A stretch of 64,000 bases of DNA from Marthasterias glacialis (taxonomy: Eukaryota; Echinodermata; Asteroidea; Forcipulatida; Asteriidae), in the NCBI GenBank assembly GCA_911728455.2, contig OU452221.1, positions 8,565,918 through 8,629,917 of the forward strand, given 5' to 3'. The notes beneath the pieces were generated by a model that was given only the letters and a program-made list of their open reading frames with translations, was not told where the DNA came from and searched no databases. The position numbers and the translations under genes are program-made. Below are positions 46,161 to 57,670 of the stretch, in pieces (the stretch's first letter is position 1; every line of letters starts with the position of its first letter).

Positions 46161-46316
46161 CACCGGGCGTGCTCGGTAGTCTCGTGGTTAAGACATCTGC
46201 TCTAGTCATGCGGAAGTCGTGGGTTCGAATACCACCCGAGTTGCCTGTGGTTTTTTGTTCCACATGACTCGAAAGCACTGAGTATACAGTGCTTATCACA
46301 CATCGGTGAAAGGCAA
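46161..46316 (+). mobile_element. tRNA-derived SINE (TGGTAGTCT-head family), copy 2
   Basis: Head GCTCGGTAGTCTCGTGGTTA, AGACATCTGCTC, B box GGTTCGAATAC (two bases from consensus), then GTTGCCTGTGG, ACTCGAAAGCACTGAGTATA, CAGTGCTTATCACACATCGG. The best-ordered plus copy. Truncated before the ATTCTTTATCCC end. Confidence 0.88.
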
Positions 46317-46635
46317 ATTGAAATTCATACAGCGTTTACAAGTTTACGAGTTGACTTCCACAATGGCGAGCATGGCAGCAGTCGCCGCAAGTGACATTGG
46401 TGCGAAGAGAGTCAATAGGCTTTTATGGACATTTCAGGCTGTTGAATAACAACTTGGCCGATTTGTCTGCGGGCAAAGGCAAAACAACATCGGAAATCAG
46501 ATAAAGTTGGAAGAACCCCATGTCTGATGCATGTTAACATACATAATGTGAGATTGGATTCAGGATTGGTATTGTGGCAGCTCCAGCAGAAGAGCGGGAT
46601 GCACGGACTGTGTGTGTGTGTGTGGTGAGATCGCA
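46317..46635. other. Unique DNA with a short (TG)n
   Basis: TGTGTGTGTGTGTG near 46609-46624; nothing else recognised. Confidence 0.35.
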
Positions 46636-46810
46636 ATAGAACTTTATCATGGTGCGGCCATCTTGATTTTCTCCCATTCAAACCAATGTAACCAAACCGA
46701 GGCAGGAAGGGCAAATAGTCTGGTTCCTTTTTTTGCAATGAATATTAACATATATTACTGTTATTGGATACAAGGAACATGACCAAGATAGTGGCAGCAT
46801 GATAAAGGTC
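46636..46810 (-). repeat. Interspersed repeat Y, minus copy
   Basis: Reverse complement of 21717-21900, including TAGTCTGGTTCC at about 46717. This links repeat Y to the transposon relic at 6066-6419, whose terminus is that word. Confidence 0.8.
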
Positions 46811-47535
46811 TATTGGGCTGGTGCAAGACATCCTTGCAATCAAGTTTAAAAGAGTTTTAAAAGTGGCCTTTGTCTTGCAAATGATGGAAGAGCAACTTGA
46901 CAAATTCCATCTGTTTACAAAATCAGAACCAAAGACCAATTAATTCTTTTATTGCCCCATGTCGAACATAGCTGAGAAATTCAACATTAAACTTTAAATC
47001 AGTGCCAGAAAGAAGGAAACAAATTCAAGAAAAGTTCAAGACCTTGAATCCGCATGGATGTAGAGATGCAGGATGACATACTGACATACTGAAGAAGTAT
47101 TTGTGGCATATGACAAATTAAATGTTTATGTAGCTTCAAAATGTCCTTCTGGGAACTACTGTGGTTTGATCATGAAAAAGAAAAAAAGTTCTCTCAAATA
47201 AAAAACGTTGCTATGTGGTGGAACAGCTGTTCAGGGTAATGTGAATAATTGCGTGTCCTGTGCAGCGTGCATGGCTTGCCAAGAGTCATTTAGAATTATG
47301 AGCAAACCTAGATAAGACGCTGAACAAATAAACAACGCATTTTCAATTAAGCACAAGTGTTAATCACCATCCTCCACAGCATTCAGGGTGCAATAATCAC
47401 AGACCATTCCAGACATGTACCTTTCACCTGTGTGTCTATGAACTAAGAACAAAACTTCAAAGTGTGTATTATATGTAAATAGACATGGCAATGGACCAAT
47501 CAGCTCGGCTCCTCAATGCATTGAGGTATCGGGGG
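46811..47535. other. Unique non-coding DNA
   Basis: Nothing recognised. Confidence 0.4.
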
Positions 47536-47952
47536 TGGATTCCACAAAACTAGTCCTAACTTAGGACTAGTCGGAACTTAGGACTAGTCCTGATTAATTT
47601 GCTTATTGGCTTTGTGAAAGTTTTTCTTTTCTTTATGGGGTGATTTTATTTCCTAAGTTGGGTGGGCTGGCCTGTTTTTTTTTTTTTTTTTTAACTTGGT
47701 GTTTCTGTTTTATGTCTAGTTTGCCATCTATCTGTGTTTTATATTATCTGTATTAATGAACTTTTAAACTTTTTTACCTCTTGTAAATGCCACATAATTC
47801 AGCCTTGTGCTGCCAGTTGGTTTTTAATAAAAAATGAAATGAAAATGAAATGAAATGAAAAAAAACTTAGGACTAGTCCTATAAAGTTAGGACTAGTTAC
47901 TCATCCTAACTCGTGATAAGACTAGCTGGTCCTAGCCCTTTGTGAAATCCAC
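47536..47952. mobile_element. Palindromic MITE, GGATTTCACAAAACTAG type, copy 2, with insertion
   Basis: TGGATTCCACAAAACTAGTC at the left and GCCCTTTGTGAAATCCACA at the right match 36006-36118, but the inner arms (..GGACTAGTCC) are separated by about 250 bp of foreign, AT-rich DNA. Confidence 0.8.
47620..47866 (+). mobile_element. Retroposed sequence with LINE-type tail
   Basis: The insert holds an 18-T run, TGTAAATGCCACATAATTCA, GCCTTGTGCTGCCAGTTGG and ends TTTTTAATAAAAAATGAAAT plus further AATGA-type units. Short-unit repeat tails after an AATAAA-like signal are usual for CR1/L2-type non-LTR 3' ends. Only 3' UTR-like sequence is present, and there is no reverse-transcriptase frame. The left border is uncertain. 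Confidence 0.55.
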
Positions 47953-48430
47953 ACCAGTATCACAACTACAAAAGTGCACCCAAAAGTCCTAAATGTTAAT
48001 ATCACAGAATTTAAAAACAAGTGTCTGCCATTTAGATTGATGCACTGTATCTTTTGTATGTGGCGTGGGGGTAGAGCAAGACGCATGTGTCATACACGCT
48101 ACCCACATGGGCGTCATTGACAGTTGCTATGGTGGGCGGGGCTTAATGAATCAGTCTATGGTTGACAAAATTCTCCGGCCTGTTGCAAGTACAATTTGTT
48201 TGAAACGGTGATTGGTCACCTCTTACTCTGTGGTGAAACATACACCCGCCTGGTTTGTGAATAGATGGATTCATAGAGTTTAGAGAGCACTAGTGTTTGT
48301 ATATACATGTGTTCTCCCTATGACTGTATAGGCTAGGAGATTGCCAGTATCCCACAAAAACATCCTCCACAAACATGATAAATAATAATGAATTACAGAT
48401 TTGAAATGAAACTCTTGATTAATCATTAGG
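47953..48430. other. Unique non-coding DNA
   Basis: Nothing recognised. Confidence 0.4.
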
Positions 48431-48505
48431 TGAACTTATGCAGGATTGGAACTCAGGACCTGCAGTGCAGATGCCTCACCACTTTACTACTGATCTTGCC
48501 TGAAA
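48431..48505 (-). repeat. Degenerate tRNA-like sequence
   Basis: On the minus strand AGTAAAGTGGTGAGGCATCT and a B-box-like GAGTTCCAATCC are spaced as in a tRNA. Too decayed to name. Confidence 0.4.
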
Positions 48506-48670
48506 ATAACATGCATGTTAAAGCACGCGGACAACATTGGTAATTGTTAGTATCCACACTTTGTGTGACCCGACATACATCGCCACCATTTCATGACGAG
48601 CCGGTGTAAGATAACATGAAAAATTATGTGTTGATACAGGAAGGGGCCTACACCTCAATAATTGCATTTT

Positions 48671-49040
48671 GCATTTTTGCGAAGAGCCACATATCCCTAA
48701 AGATGCAACAGAAAAGCGTAGATGTAGGTCAAATCATTTTTACATTTTCACGGACAGCCAAGATGTCAGTGTGCGTGTGATCACGTGACATACGCGTCGG
48801 TTTCCTATGTAAAAACGTGCTATTCAGATGAGCGTATAAGTGGGTCATCTCACTTTTGAGGCTTCACGAAAGAGACACATATCTTTGATTAATTACTATG
48901 GCAATTAGCCAATGTTTTAAAGAGGGGGGTCTTAACCTGCAAACCGTAGCATTCGTGCTGCAGATTTTCCAGTTTTAAGCTAAGCACAGTGTCAAATCTC
49001 AATCTCAACTATCGACCTATATGGCTCTTCGTGAAAATGG
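48671..49040. mobile_element. TIR element, GTTTTCACGAAGAG family
   Basis: GCATTTTTGCGAAGAGCCAC at the left is inverted as ATATGGCTCTTCGTGAAAAT at the right. 370 bp, non-coding. Related to 7176-7515. An inner TTTTCACGGACAGCC may be a further end copy. Confidence 0.65.
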
Positions 49041-49397
49041 TGAGAGTTTATACATGAAATAACAAACTGTGAAAGTTTGAACCAAATTGGTCATCGGAGT
49101 CACAAGAAAATAGTGAAAAAAGAAGAAAAAACACTATGTTTTTACTGTTTTAAAGCATCGAGTTTTGGGACTCCCAAGATCAAAACTAATGGAAGACTTT
49201 AGAGGATGCTAGATGGCAGGAGACTTACTAAGTATATCTATTGTTCTCAGAAATGTGGGCATCCTCATAAGTACCTAAACAATGACAATTTACCGAGTAA
49301 GTCTGCTGTCACCTATCAGTCCAAAGTGAATAATTATTTTATTCTTTTCTCAAAGCATTTCAGAAAGATAAACAATTCAAGGGAAATTTTCCACCTC
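49041..49397. repeat. Region with one of two related segments
   Basis: GCTAGATGGCAGGAGACTTAC .. GTACCTAAACAATGACAATT (49207-49300) resembles GCTAGGTGGGCAGCAGACTT .. ACATAAACAATGGAAACTTA (49800-49885), a diverged dispersed repeat. Confidence 0.45.
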
Positions 49398-49399
49398 GA

Positions 49400-49460
49400 C
49401 CATCTTTATACCATAAGTTATGCACAAATCTATGAACATTTACATTTTCAATCTCACCAA
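49400..49460 (+). repeat. Fragment of the TTTAAAGCCCCAGCTC family
   Basis: GACCATCTTTATACCATAAG .. AAATCTATGAACATTTACAT .. CTCACCAATG follows the right part of 63095-63425. Confidence 0.6.
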
Positions 49461-50095
49461 TGCTTAGCACATCCTTTAAAAAATGTTATTGTAGATTTAA
49501 ATTATTTAAATATTATACTTAATGTAGGTGGATGGGGGGAGGGTAGCACCCAAAAGTACAAGTCTCTTTCTCCAACCTTCATTTTATTTTTAAACATTGT
49601 CTCAACAGTTTTGATTGCCAAGACATTTAATTTCTCAGAGAAAATTATGCATTACAGCTCATCCTTACGAGGACAGGCTACTGGGTTAAACAGGTGACTG
49701 GTTGATAGAGTCATGTCACGCACATACGCCCACTAAAAAGACATGGACCATACTAAGCCAACAAATCCAAGTGATTGCAGCAACTGGAGACTTTCGGGTT
49801 GCTAGGTGGGCAGCAGACTTACCGGGTTAATTTCTCTTGCAAATTGCGCATGCTCAGAGCTTACATAAACAATGGAAACTTAGCACCTCAAAAGTCACTG
49901 ATAATGTGGCATCATTTGGAACCTCCTTAAGAAGAAAAACAACTTGAGAGCAAACAAAATTGAACAACTTGAACAAACACTAAGAAAAGATTTATCTCAT
50001 TTGTCGTATGGGTAAGTATACGTGAGTATATGATAATACCGGCATCTAAAATCGTTTTCTTTTTCCTGGAAGGTATGCAGAGTTATACGTTTTGA
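49461..50095. other. Non-coding DNA
   Basis: Includes the second related segment at 49800-49885. The 163-codon frame 49206-49697 runs through repeats and is not a gene. Confidence 0.4.
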
Positions 50096-50375
50096 ATTAT
50101 GAGACCTGTTCCTTGTCATAGCACCATGAAACAGTTTGCAAGATGCGGTGGTGCAATCTGCAGCCGATCAAACCAGGAACACCGGGGCAAACCCCTTCTC
50201 TTTGCGACACAGGACCTACGGCTTTACGTCCCATCCCAAGGATGCAGTAATAATGGTTACACGTTTTGCCTAAGGACACAAGTGTCACGACAGAGACTCG
50301 AACCCACATTCTGCTGATCAGAACTACCACAGCTTGAGTCCGGTGTTCTTATCCACTCAGCCAAGACACGCCACT
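50096..50375 (-). mobile_element. tRNA-Leu-derived SINE
   Basis: On the minus strand the head (50284-50372) reads GTCTTGGCTGAGTGGATAAG, then CCGGACTCAAGC (CAA in the anticodon place), a long variable arm and B box GGTTCGAGTC. This is a class-II, Leu-CAA-like head. The tail runs through CTTGGGATGGGACGTAAAGC to about 50096. Confidence 0.8.
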
Positions 50376-51130
50376 GGTTATTAAAGAAATCAGCTCTCAC
50401 AACAGTTTCTAATGAAAACAAACAGTTTTAAGATCTTTTTCTTAACTGCACGACAACAATAAAGTGTCCACAAGTATTAATTAATTACTAATGTATTAAT
50501 TGATTACTAATATTGGCCCCTAGACATGACCCGAGTCTTATGCAAGGCAGTTCTTACTACCGCACCTGTGGTGTCAATGTCAAACAGGGCTTTATGGTAC
50601 AATTGGAGTGTCTTTCCCCAGTTATAACACTCTTCTTCAGTTATGAAGTTATCAGACTGACCAGAGGAAGTATCCAGAGGGACAGGAATCAGTCAAAGAG
50701 ACAGGCATCTCTGTAGTCGGCAGGGCAGTAAAAATTGCAAAAACAGGTTACATAATAATGTCCCTTGAAGGGGATGATTGCATATCCTGTCTGGTCATGA
50801 TAACTATGACATGGTGTCTGCTTCTTAAGACAGACAGACGGAGCCGGATCGCGTCTAATTAATTTCAAAAGTCTTGAGGCCCTGCGCTGGTAATGCGGGG
50901 AAAAAAGGGAGATGGGGAGGGGGTCGTCAAAATAAATCTGAGGATATTCTTGGGCTACCAGATAAGGGACAGATACATTTTATATATACTGCTGATGTTT
51001 TAGTTTGAAATTATTTGTAAAATCACTGTCTGTATTCATACACCTGGTAAATGAAGGATATGACTTAACAATTTAGACACAACAAGGTATTTGCTGGAGT
51101 CAATTTCTGAGCATGTCAACCGGTTGAAGA
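50376..51130. other. Unique DNA with a 19-bp tandem motif
   Basis: TATTAATTAATTACTAATG is followed by TATTAATTGATTACTAATA at about 50476-50513. G-rich near 50900-50930. Nothing else recognised. Confidence 0.4.
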
Positions 51131-51136
51131 CTTTAA

Positions 51137-51445
51137 CAGAAGTGATTCGGGTGTTTTGACAGAGCGAGGTCGTCCTCCTTTCGCTTTTTGGTGTACAAAA
51201 CCAATGGGAAGGTTGCTCAAAAAAAAATGAAGTCCAAACAATGGAAGAACAAAGTGAAGTGTTTGATTCACCGAGTCGACAGGGGTAGGTGTGGGTGTGA
51301 GTTTGTCTACCCATGGAAACCGAAGATTTTTTACAAAAGGGATCAGGGTGTTTTAACAGAGTAAGGATGTCCTCACTTTGCTAAAAAAAAAATTCAAACA
51401 TTGGGAGAACAAAAACGCAAGCCCTTGATTTACTGGAGGTGTTTG
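51137..51445. repeat. Diverged tandem duplication, period about 205 bp
   Basis: GTGATTCGGGTGTTTTGACA .. GTCCTCC .. CAAACAATGGAAGAACAAAG .. TTGATTCAC and GGGATCAGGGTGTTTTAACA .. GTCCTCA .. CAAACATTGGGAGAACAAAA .. TTGATTTAC keep the same order in adjacent blocks. Confidence 0.7.
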
Positions 51446-52115
51446 TGCGTTTTCAGCCAATTTTTCGGTTATATTAATATAAGCACCAATATTTCCTGAA
51501 GACAGCTCTCTGAAATTGCCCAAAGTTTTGATCAATGCTGCACAAGATACCGCAACACAAGTCATCACTTCCTGCTTTATTTTTATGTAATTATATAATG
51601 TACTATTTTCTTCTCTTGACTGGCCTTGAGTGAGTTTGTGTATAAAAAAGACCATTTTTCAAATGATGTATCAAATCTTAAAATCCACCTGACATACATA
51701 TGTTTGTTTTCATGTTAAAGTTTGGGTTTAAGGAAATTATGACTAACACTAAACGTACTAAAGGGAAGTTACAACATGGATGATAATCCTTTTTTTAGAA
51801 TGAGAGAAGCAGCACTTGAAGACGCACTTCGTGTCAAATTGCTCCATGTTCCCACCAGCCTGAAAAGTACCTCTGCTTGAGGAGCGTCTTTTATCTCAAT
51901 CTCAAGATGATAAGGAAGTGTTTCGTGGCCAGCTGAGAAGTTCTCCAAGTCCTTCTTATTTGACCGACTTTAAATAACTGTTATGTTTGAATAGAAACGA
52001 GTTTGCGGCAGGCCCTTGTTTGCTAAATATGTTGCTTACAACAGTGAGTGTAGGGAATAGACCAATCAATTAAGCCCAGCCTACCTTACCAAATGCATAA
52101 CAACAGCTCATGGTG
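51446..52115. other. Unique non-coding DNA
   Basis: Nothing recognised. Confidence 0.4.
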
Positions 52116-52500
52116 TGACTTTCTTGCCGCGATCGCAGTGGTGGTTCGGTTGTGGCCACACACACGTATCAGATACACACACGTACTGTTTTCAAGAACG
52201 GTTTGGATTTAGTTTCATGGCCTTTTGAGCAGTGCCTTGGGTCCACTTTTACACGACTGTCACAGAATGTAGGATTTGCACCACCAGAAATACGAAAAAA
52301 TTTAAACAAAAAGTTAGTACAGTTTCGATTGTCGCGTCCACTTTCAAGCCGCATCGTGACGCGTACTTGAACTGTGTCGTGCAGCCGTACACGCGCGCAC
52401 GCAAGACAGGCAGAGTATTCGCGGGCAAATGCTCTTTGAAAATTCAAATCTTTCTTCAATGACGCACAATTACTAAACATGTCAGCATGCAGCGCGACTT
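52116..52500. other. CpG-rich patch, open on both strands
   Basis: CGCGATCGC, GACGCGTAC and ACACGCGCGCACGC raise local CpG, and a 72-codon plus frame overlaps a 115-codon minus frame. No domain recognised. Could be a regulatory region or a repeat not otherwise represented here. Confidence 0.25.
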
Positions 52501-53998
52501 CAAAACAGTTGTGCATAATGCATGTAATGTAGAGTTTGCGCTCTAGTCAATATACAGCTCTATCGTGGTTAAATGCCAAAAAATAATGATAATATTGGAC
52601 ATTTAAAGCACCACTGCCAGCAAAGTATGATGCTCATGGCAAATTAACCACTGATAGGCAATTTATCTCATTCCTACAACTATCTCAAGCAGTTCCCTGG
52701 GAAGTATGCAGTCTGTGCTGCCAACAAGTATGTCAACCAGCTACAAATCTCGGCCAAAATACTTGGGCCATGTAAAAAAAACGCCCCCCTCCCCTGCTCA
52801 ATGTTGTTAAACCCAACTAGAGTGCAAACTGCGCGATCAGAACCAACATTGACCGGGGTGGGGGGGGGGGGGGGGGGTGCCAACAACATATGGCCGGAAT
52901 TGTATCTTACCAACTCATAACAATATCTCTGCCCTACAAGGTAAGCATTTGCAATGATGGTGTCTTGCTCAAGGAGCCAAGTGCATTGACCAGCCAAGTT
53001 TAGAACTCACATTCTAGGGACTAAGCCATGGAAACTTCAGTTCGGCACGCTCAACGGCTTGGGCGCAACACTTTACCAATTGCATTGATGCAAGTGGTAA
53101 AGGGGTCTCACATCCAGATAAATTTCAGCATCGTGAGTACAAAAATGTGTCACATGAAACAAATATCTGTATCCGTTCCTCATATGGTGCGTAATCGGGT
53201 TAAGGGGTGAGGGGTAAAAGGGCGGGAAGTGCAATTCTTGGCTGTGATGAAGACAAACACGATCTTCTCATTGATCAAGATTATCTGAAAGTCATGTCAT
53301 ATTGGCAGAGATAGTCATCGTTACCGGCCAGCTGTGGGAACATTAGCTCTCCATGAAATGTACTTTCGGATACATTCATTTTCCTGAATGGGCCGAGGAA
53401 GAAAATAAAACATTTCCTCTAGGCCGAGCGGAAGCGTGCCTCCAGCCAGCCTACAGATATAACCCTGGGGGTTGCTGTCAACGATTATGTCTCGGTGACT
53501 CACCCTCAACCTTAATCTGTCTCACGATTCTTGAGAGGATGAATGTTGGGAGAGATCTTTGGCGACCCCAAAAAGATGGGATGAGGGTGAGGAGTGGCCT
53601 TTGCATAAATGCCAGGGGTCACATGCATGAAAATTAATGGCACTTGAACAAATCAAGAAATTGAACAAACACAGTGTCTGGGCTGTTTTAAGGCACGTCC
53701 CTATTGAAAATGTAATTATGACTCAATAAAATTATCATCAAGTTTCTGGTATATTCATCCTAAAAAAGCGAATATTTTTATTTTTTGAACTATTATGATG
53801 GTGTCTATTATACATTATTAGTTTCCCAATTTGCACTACTAACCAATCAAGGCAAGGCAATGCTTTTTTGTGTTCCATTGATGCTCAATGTTGTGTTAGG
53901 TACAAGATGTTTGTCCACACGGAAATATTCGTCTACGGTTTTTGCCAAAGTAGCATGCAGTAACATTTCACGAGAGACACCAAGTATATTATCTGTAA
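52501..53998. other. Unique non-coding DNA
   Basis: G run at about 52856-52877. The 53030-53640 part has balanced composition and no repeat signature, so it is a reasonable place to look for conserved non-coding sequence, but nothing specific is visible. Confidence 0.35.
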
Positions 53999-54104
53999 TT
54001 TTTTACCCATCGATGTGTGTTAATAACTGTATACTCAGTACTTTCCTGAGTCCTGTGAAAAATATTCACAGGCATTTTCCTTGGGTGGGATTCGAACCCA
54101 CGAC
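53999..54104 (-). mobile_element. SINE (TGGTAGTCT-head family), minus arm of inverted pair
   Basis: Read on the minus strand: B box GGTTCGAATCC, CCTTTGGG-like box region, GCCTGTGAATATTTTTCAC, AGGAAAGTACTGAGTATACA, then the ACACACATCGATGGG end. The tRNA 5' half (A box) is missing at the junction. Confidence 0.8.
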
Positions 54105-54249
54105 TGTGAATTTATGCCTGTGAATTTTTTTCACAGGACTGTGGAAGGTACTGAGTAATACAGTGCTTAATACACATCGGTGTATGGGTAAAAATATTAC
54201 AAATAATATTCTTTATTCCCGATGCAAAATTAACATCTGTTATATAGAC
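54105..54249 (+). mobile_element. SINE tail, plus arm of inverted pair
   Basis: TGCCTGTGAATTTTTTTCAC, AAGGTACTGAGTAATACAGT, GCTTAATACACATCGGTGTA, TGGGTAAAAATATT and a full 3' end AATAATATTCTTTATTCCC. With the preceding arm it forms a near-palindrome of over 180 bp. Confidence 0.8.
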
Positions 54250-54302
54250 AAAGTAAACATTGTTTGGTGTACCCACTACTTATTACAGGATTAGAACTAG
54301 AC

Positions 54303-54452
54303 TCGTCACCGTACACACTTGGTAGTCTGGCAGGAACAGCTGCTCTAGAAGACAGGGGGACATGGCATAGTAGCCTGTGGACTTGTTTTCCTGCACAACT
54401 CAGAAAGCACTGGGTACACACAGTGCTTACCACACATCCATGTAAGGGCAAA
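54303..54452 (+). mobile_element. SINE (TGGTAGTCT-head family), diverged plus copy
   Basis: CACTTGGTAGTCTGGCAGGA, ACAGCTGCTCTAGAAG, then AGCCTGTGGACTTGTTTTCC, CAGAAAGCACTGGGTACACA, CAGTGCTTACCACACATCCA. The B box has decayed. Confidence 0.7.
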
Positions 54453-55861
54453 ACCGAAATAATACAATGTAGCTGTTCTCATTACAGGTATGTAGAATTG
54501 CCATACTAATGGAGACTGCCACGGCAAAAATCTTTTTAAAAGTTTGACTACAACATGAGCCAAAGGATTCAGCAACTACAAACTGGTACAAATGCTTAAT
54601 CACCCTAAGAAAGCATTTGAAAACCCCACAGCTTTAAGAAATGATTAATTATTGTAATATTATTCAGAATGCAAGCAAATAACAGAGGTTTCTAGAAACT
54701 GGAGAATTGTAAAGTAAGATTCCTCTTCAAAATGCCACCTTCCATCCCCCAAAAAACTCAGATTCTAAGACAAAGTGTGTCTGAGAATCTTTGTGAACAC
54801 TCTGTTTTTAATTTGTACACACAGTTTTTTATGTGCATGTCACAGTGCTGAAATTAAACGTATTCAGACATCTTTGTGCTTTTTTGTTTGTTTGTTCTTT
54901 ATTCATTTTCAGAAAATTTGGGCATCCTACTTGCTACTGGCTAATACCAACACAATCCTTTGCTAAGAGCCGCCAGCATGCCGGGCAGTGAATGTTATGA
55001 ATTCCTGACACAATTACAGTCCAAACTGTGGACATTATGCTTTAGGTTAAAAAGAAATTTGAGACTCTTTTTACATAAGCTGAGAACTAGAGAGAGTGCT
55101 CTTTCTATAAAGCCAACCTAGTCAAAACCCCGTCTTGCCCTTTAATAGCCAACACCATGAATTTATGATGTAACATGATAAAAATTACATAACTTCCCAT
55201 GATGAAACTTGATGATAAAAGAGACACATATTTATTTTTAAACTTCTGGGTATGAGAGCTTCCTCCAGGGGCCTAATGGTCATCCCTTGAGGATGTAACT
55301 ACTTGACCAGTGATGATAAGGTGACATGGTGTGGGAACAAAGTGAGCATGCAGAGGAAGTGTGACACCTCTTTGGTAAAATACAACGCCAAGAATTTTAT
55401 CAAATGAGGTTATGCCAGAGAGTTATATAAAAGAACTAGAGGGAGCACTCGCTATCATATGGCGCTCTATATGGGGCAGGGTGTGCTCCCCTTCCTATTG
55501 TGTCTTCAATGTGTTCTGGAAATCTGTGGATTTCTTTTGAGGATTTTAGGGGGGGGGGGGTGCTTCTGTTCAAGAGGGGAAGAGTGTGTTATGGAATGGG
55601 AACATTTGAGGGGCCCTTCCTCTGCCACATATCGGGCATGGTATACCCGCTATGTCACGCATGGAACTCTGCTGACCCACCATGGAAAAAAATCCCTATG
55701 GGTCAATTGCAAACGAATGTCCACTTAGTAAATGTTCGCAGTGTAAACTGATAAGTGGCCAGTGTTATGTCATTGGTTAAGGCCATTTTCCATGGTTTTA
55801 TTCGCCTTCTATAGTTCCTTCATATAACTATATGGGTTATGCCTTTAAAAATAATGCAGAG
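54453..55861. other. Unique DNA with a G run
   Basis: G run near 55549-55560. Overlapping plus frames around it (55459-55751) are not recognisable. Confidence 0.4.
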
Positions 55862-55930
55862 CCCAATTCTATACAGTTGTAAAGCAGTAAATGGTGCTGA
55901 GCAATTTTCTCTGCTAAAGCAAAAATTAAC
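55862..55930. repeat. MITE fragment, TTTCATAGAGCTGCTTA type
   Basis: GCCCAATTCTATACAGTTGT .. GTGCTGAGCAATTTTCTCTG resembles the left half of 44974-45166. Confidence 0.4.
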
Positions 55931-56225
55931 AGGAAACCAATCTCAAACAATATCATAGATTCTTATGAAAGCGCATTTTAACTTTTGTTTTGTTCTGAAT
56001 GGATTTCAGTACCGTTAAGTTCTGTTAATTTTATCATCATATTTTACTGGGCATTTTTCGGCTACTTTCAACCTAAATTTTTAGTTTTCCATATCTTTTA
56101 AACTATCAATTATATATTTTTTAAAATGAGTGGGGTCTGGGAGGGCACATCTTTTTTTATGACATTTTTTTTTTACTTTTGCCCTTCCCTGAACGGCCTC
56201 TGCTCGAATATTGTACTGTCCATTT

Positions 56226-56257
<32 letters not shown>

Positions 56258-57076
56258 ACGAAAAGAAAAAGGAAAAAATCCTCAGAAATGTCTTTAACAC
56301 ATTGTAAAATCGGAGGTGTAGAGTCATGAGCATTTTGCTACTGAATTGTCACTCAAAATGTTTCTGTTGGAAAGCAGGGCGTAGTTGTAAATCTTTTGGA
56401 CTGAACGGAAACAGGACTTTGGTAAATAAAAATAATAACTATGCTCTGTGGTTAAATGGGTAAAAAAGTTGATACCAAATCATACAGAAATGCAAAAACT
56501 CTCATGCAGACAAAACTTCGTGCAGTGTTTTTCGTTTTCTATGGCACTAAAATAAAAGGAAGAAAAAAGAGGAAATCGGCTAATCAGTTGAACACTTCGT
56601 GCCTGATCAGATCAAAGAGATAAATGTACGTACAATGTACAACAGTACAACCAACATAGGAATATTTCAGCCTTGTTATACTGTGTTAAGCCGTTACATA
56701 ACTTCCCACACTACACTACTAGTACAAGCCTAAAAGTTATAATGACTTCCTATTTTCTTGATTTCCGGTTGGGATAAATCGGGGGGAAGGATTGTAAAAT
56801 GGCAAGTGAATCATCAGTCAGTTCATCTCTTCCAGGTTTGACCTACATTTGTATTGTTTTCAGGTTCACTCAAAAGTGACAGCCAGTCAGCCTGGAAAAC
56901 TTTTTATGTGTCATATGATATCATAACCATGTTGAGAACTTCCTATTAATAAACATGTCCTTCACAGAGGGAAGTACATTAGGATTAGTAAAGCTATGCC
57001 AAGCATAGTTTTGTCTCCAGCCTGTATCATTCCATGTTGTGATAGGTACATGCAGATAGGTTTTGGTATTACTACG
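55931..57076. other. Unique DNA with A-rich tract
   Basis: AAAAC/AAAAG-rich at 56228-56278. Nothing else recognised. Confidence 0.4.
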
Positions 57077-57505
57077 GGAATAAAAGAGTGGTAACCAATG
57101 TTTTAAACAGTCGTTTCAGACCGAGGCACTACTCTTTTATTCATATTCATGAAAACCCTTTCTGTTAAAAAACATAATTATGTAGGAAAATCCGTGAAAC
57201 ATTTCTGTTTTTTTTTTGGTATGGTTATTTTTCAATTCCTGTCACGTCCTTAGGCTCCATTTCGCAAAGGGTCAAATTGCATGCGACGCTCAACGTTTGC
57301 GCGTACGTGCGCGTATTAGTAGACTTTACATTGAGTACCGGTCATGTATTGATTGTGCTACGCGTAAAATAGCACCCGCGTAAGTATATTTGCTGAATGG
57401 TTATAAACACTCTCGGCCATGTCTTTATCAGCCGTTTAAACACCCCCATGTGACATGCTCTCGACCAATCAGAATGGATAAACTTTTTTGGGAATTTATG
57501 AATGT
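57077..57505 (+). repeat. Interspersed repeat Z, copy 2 (uninterrupted)
   Basis: Same order as 30730-31375 without the 167-bp MITE. Where copy 1 has its insertion this copy reads TTTCAGACCGAGGCACTACT. Confidence 0.8.
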
Positions 57506-57609
57506 GATTTTACGTCCTGAAATAAAAATTAAAAAAATACAAACAATGAAAAGTTCTTTTTGTTTTAAGATTGGGGCTGGAAAAATACATGTTAAACTTT
57601 TGGGATTCA

Positions 57610-57670
57610 AGTCCAGGGCCTGACTTTCTTCCCGCTTGTGGCGACTCGGACTCGACTCAAGCGACATTAG
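57610..57670. repeat. ACTCGGACT-type repeat text
   Basis: CTCGGACTCGACTC here, GGACTTGAC..ACTCGGACTTG at 57975-58010 and ACTTGG..CAGACTCGAACC at 58246-58270 are degenerate copies of one short motif scattered around the next element. Confidence 0.4.

Noticed and set aside
49206..49697. Longest open frame (163 codons, plus)
   Set aside because: It runs through two dispersed-repeat fragments (49207-49300 and 49400-49460), has no recognisable domain and no supporting splice or promoter context.
54264..54509. 81-codon plus frame over SINE DNA
   Set aside because: It overlaps the diverged SINE copy at 54303-54452.
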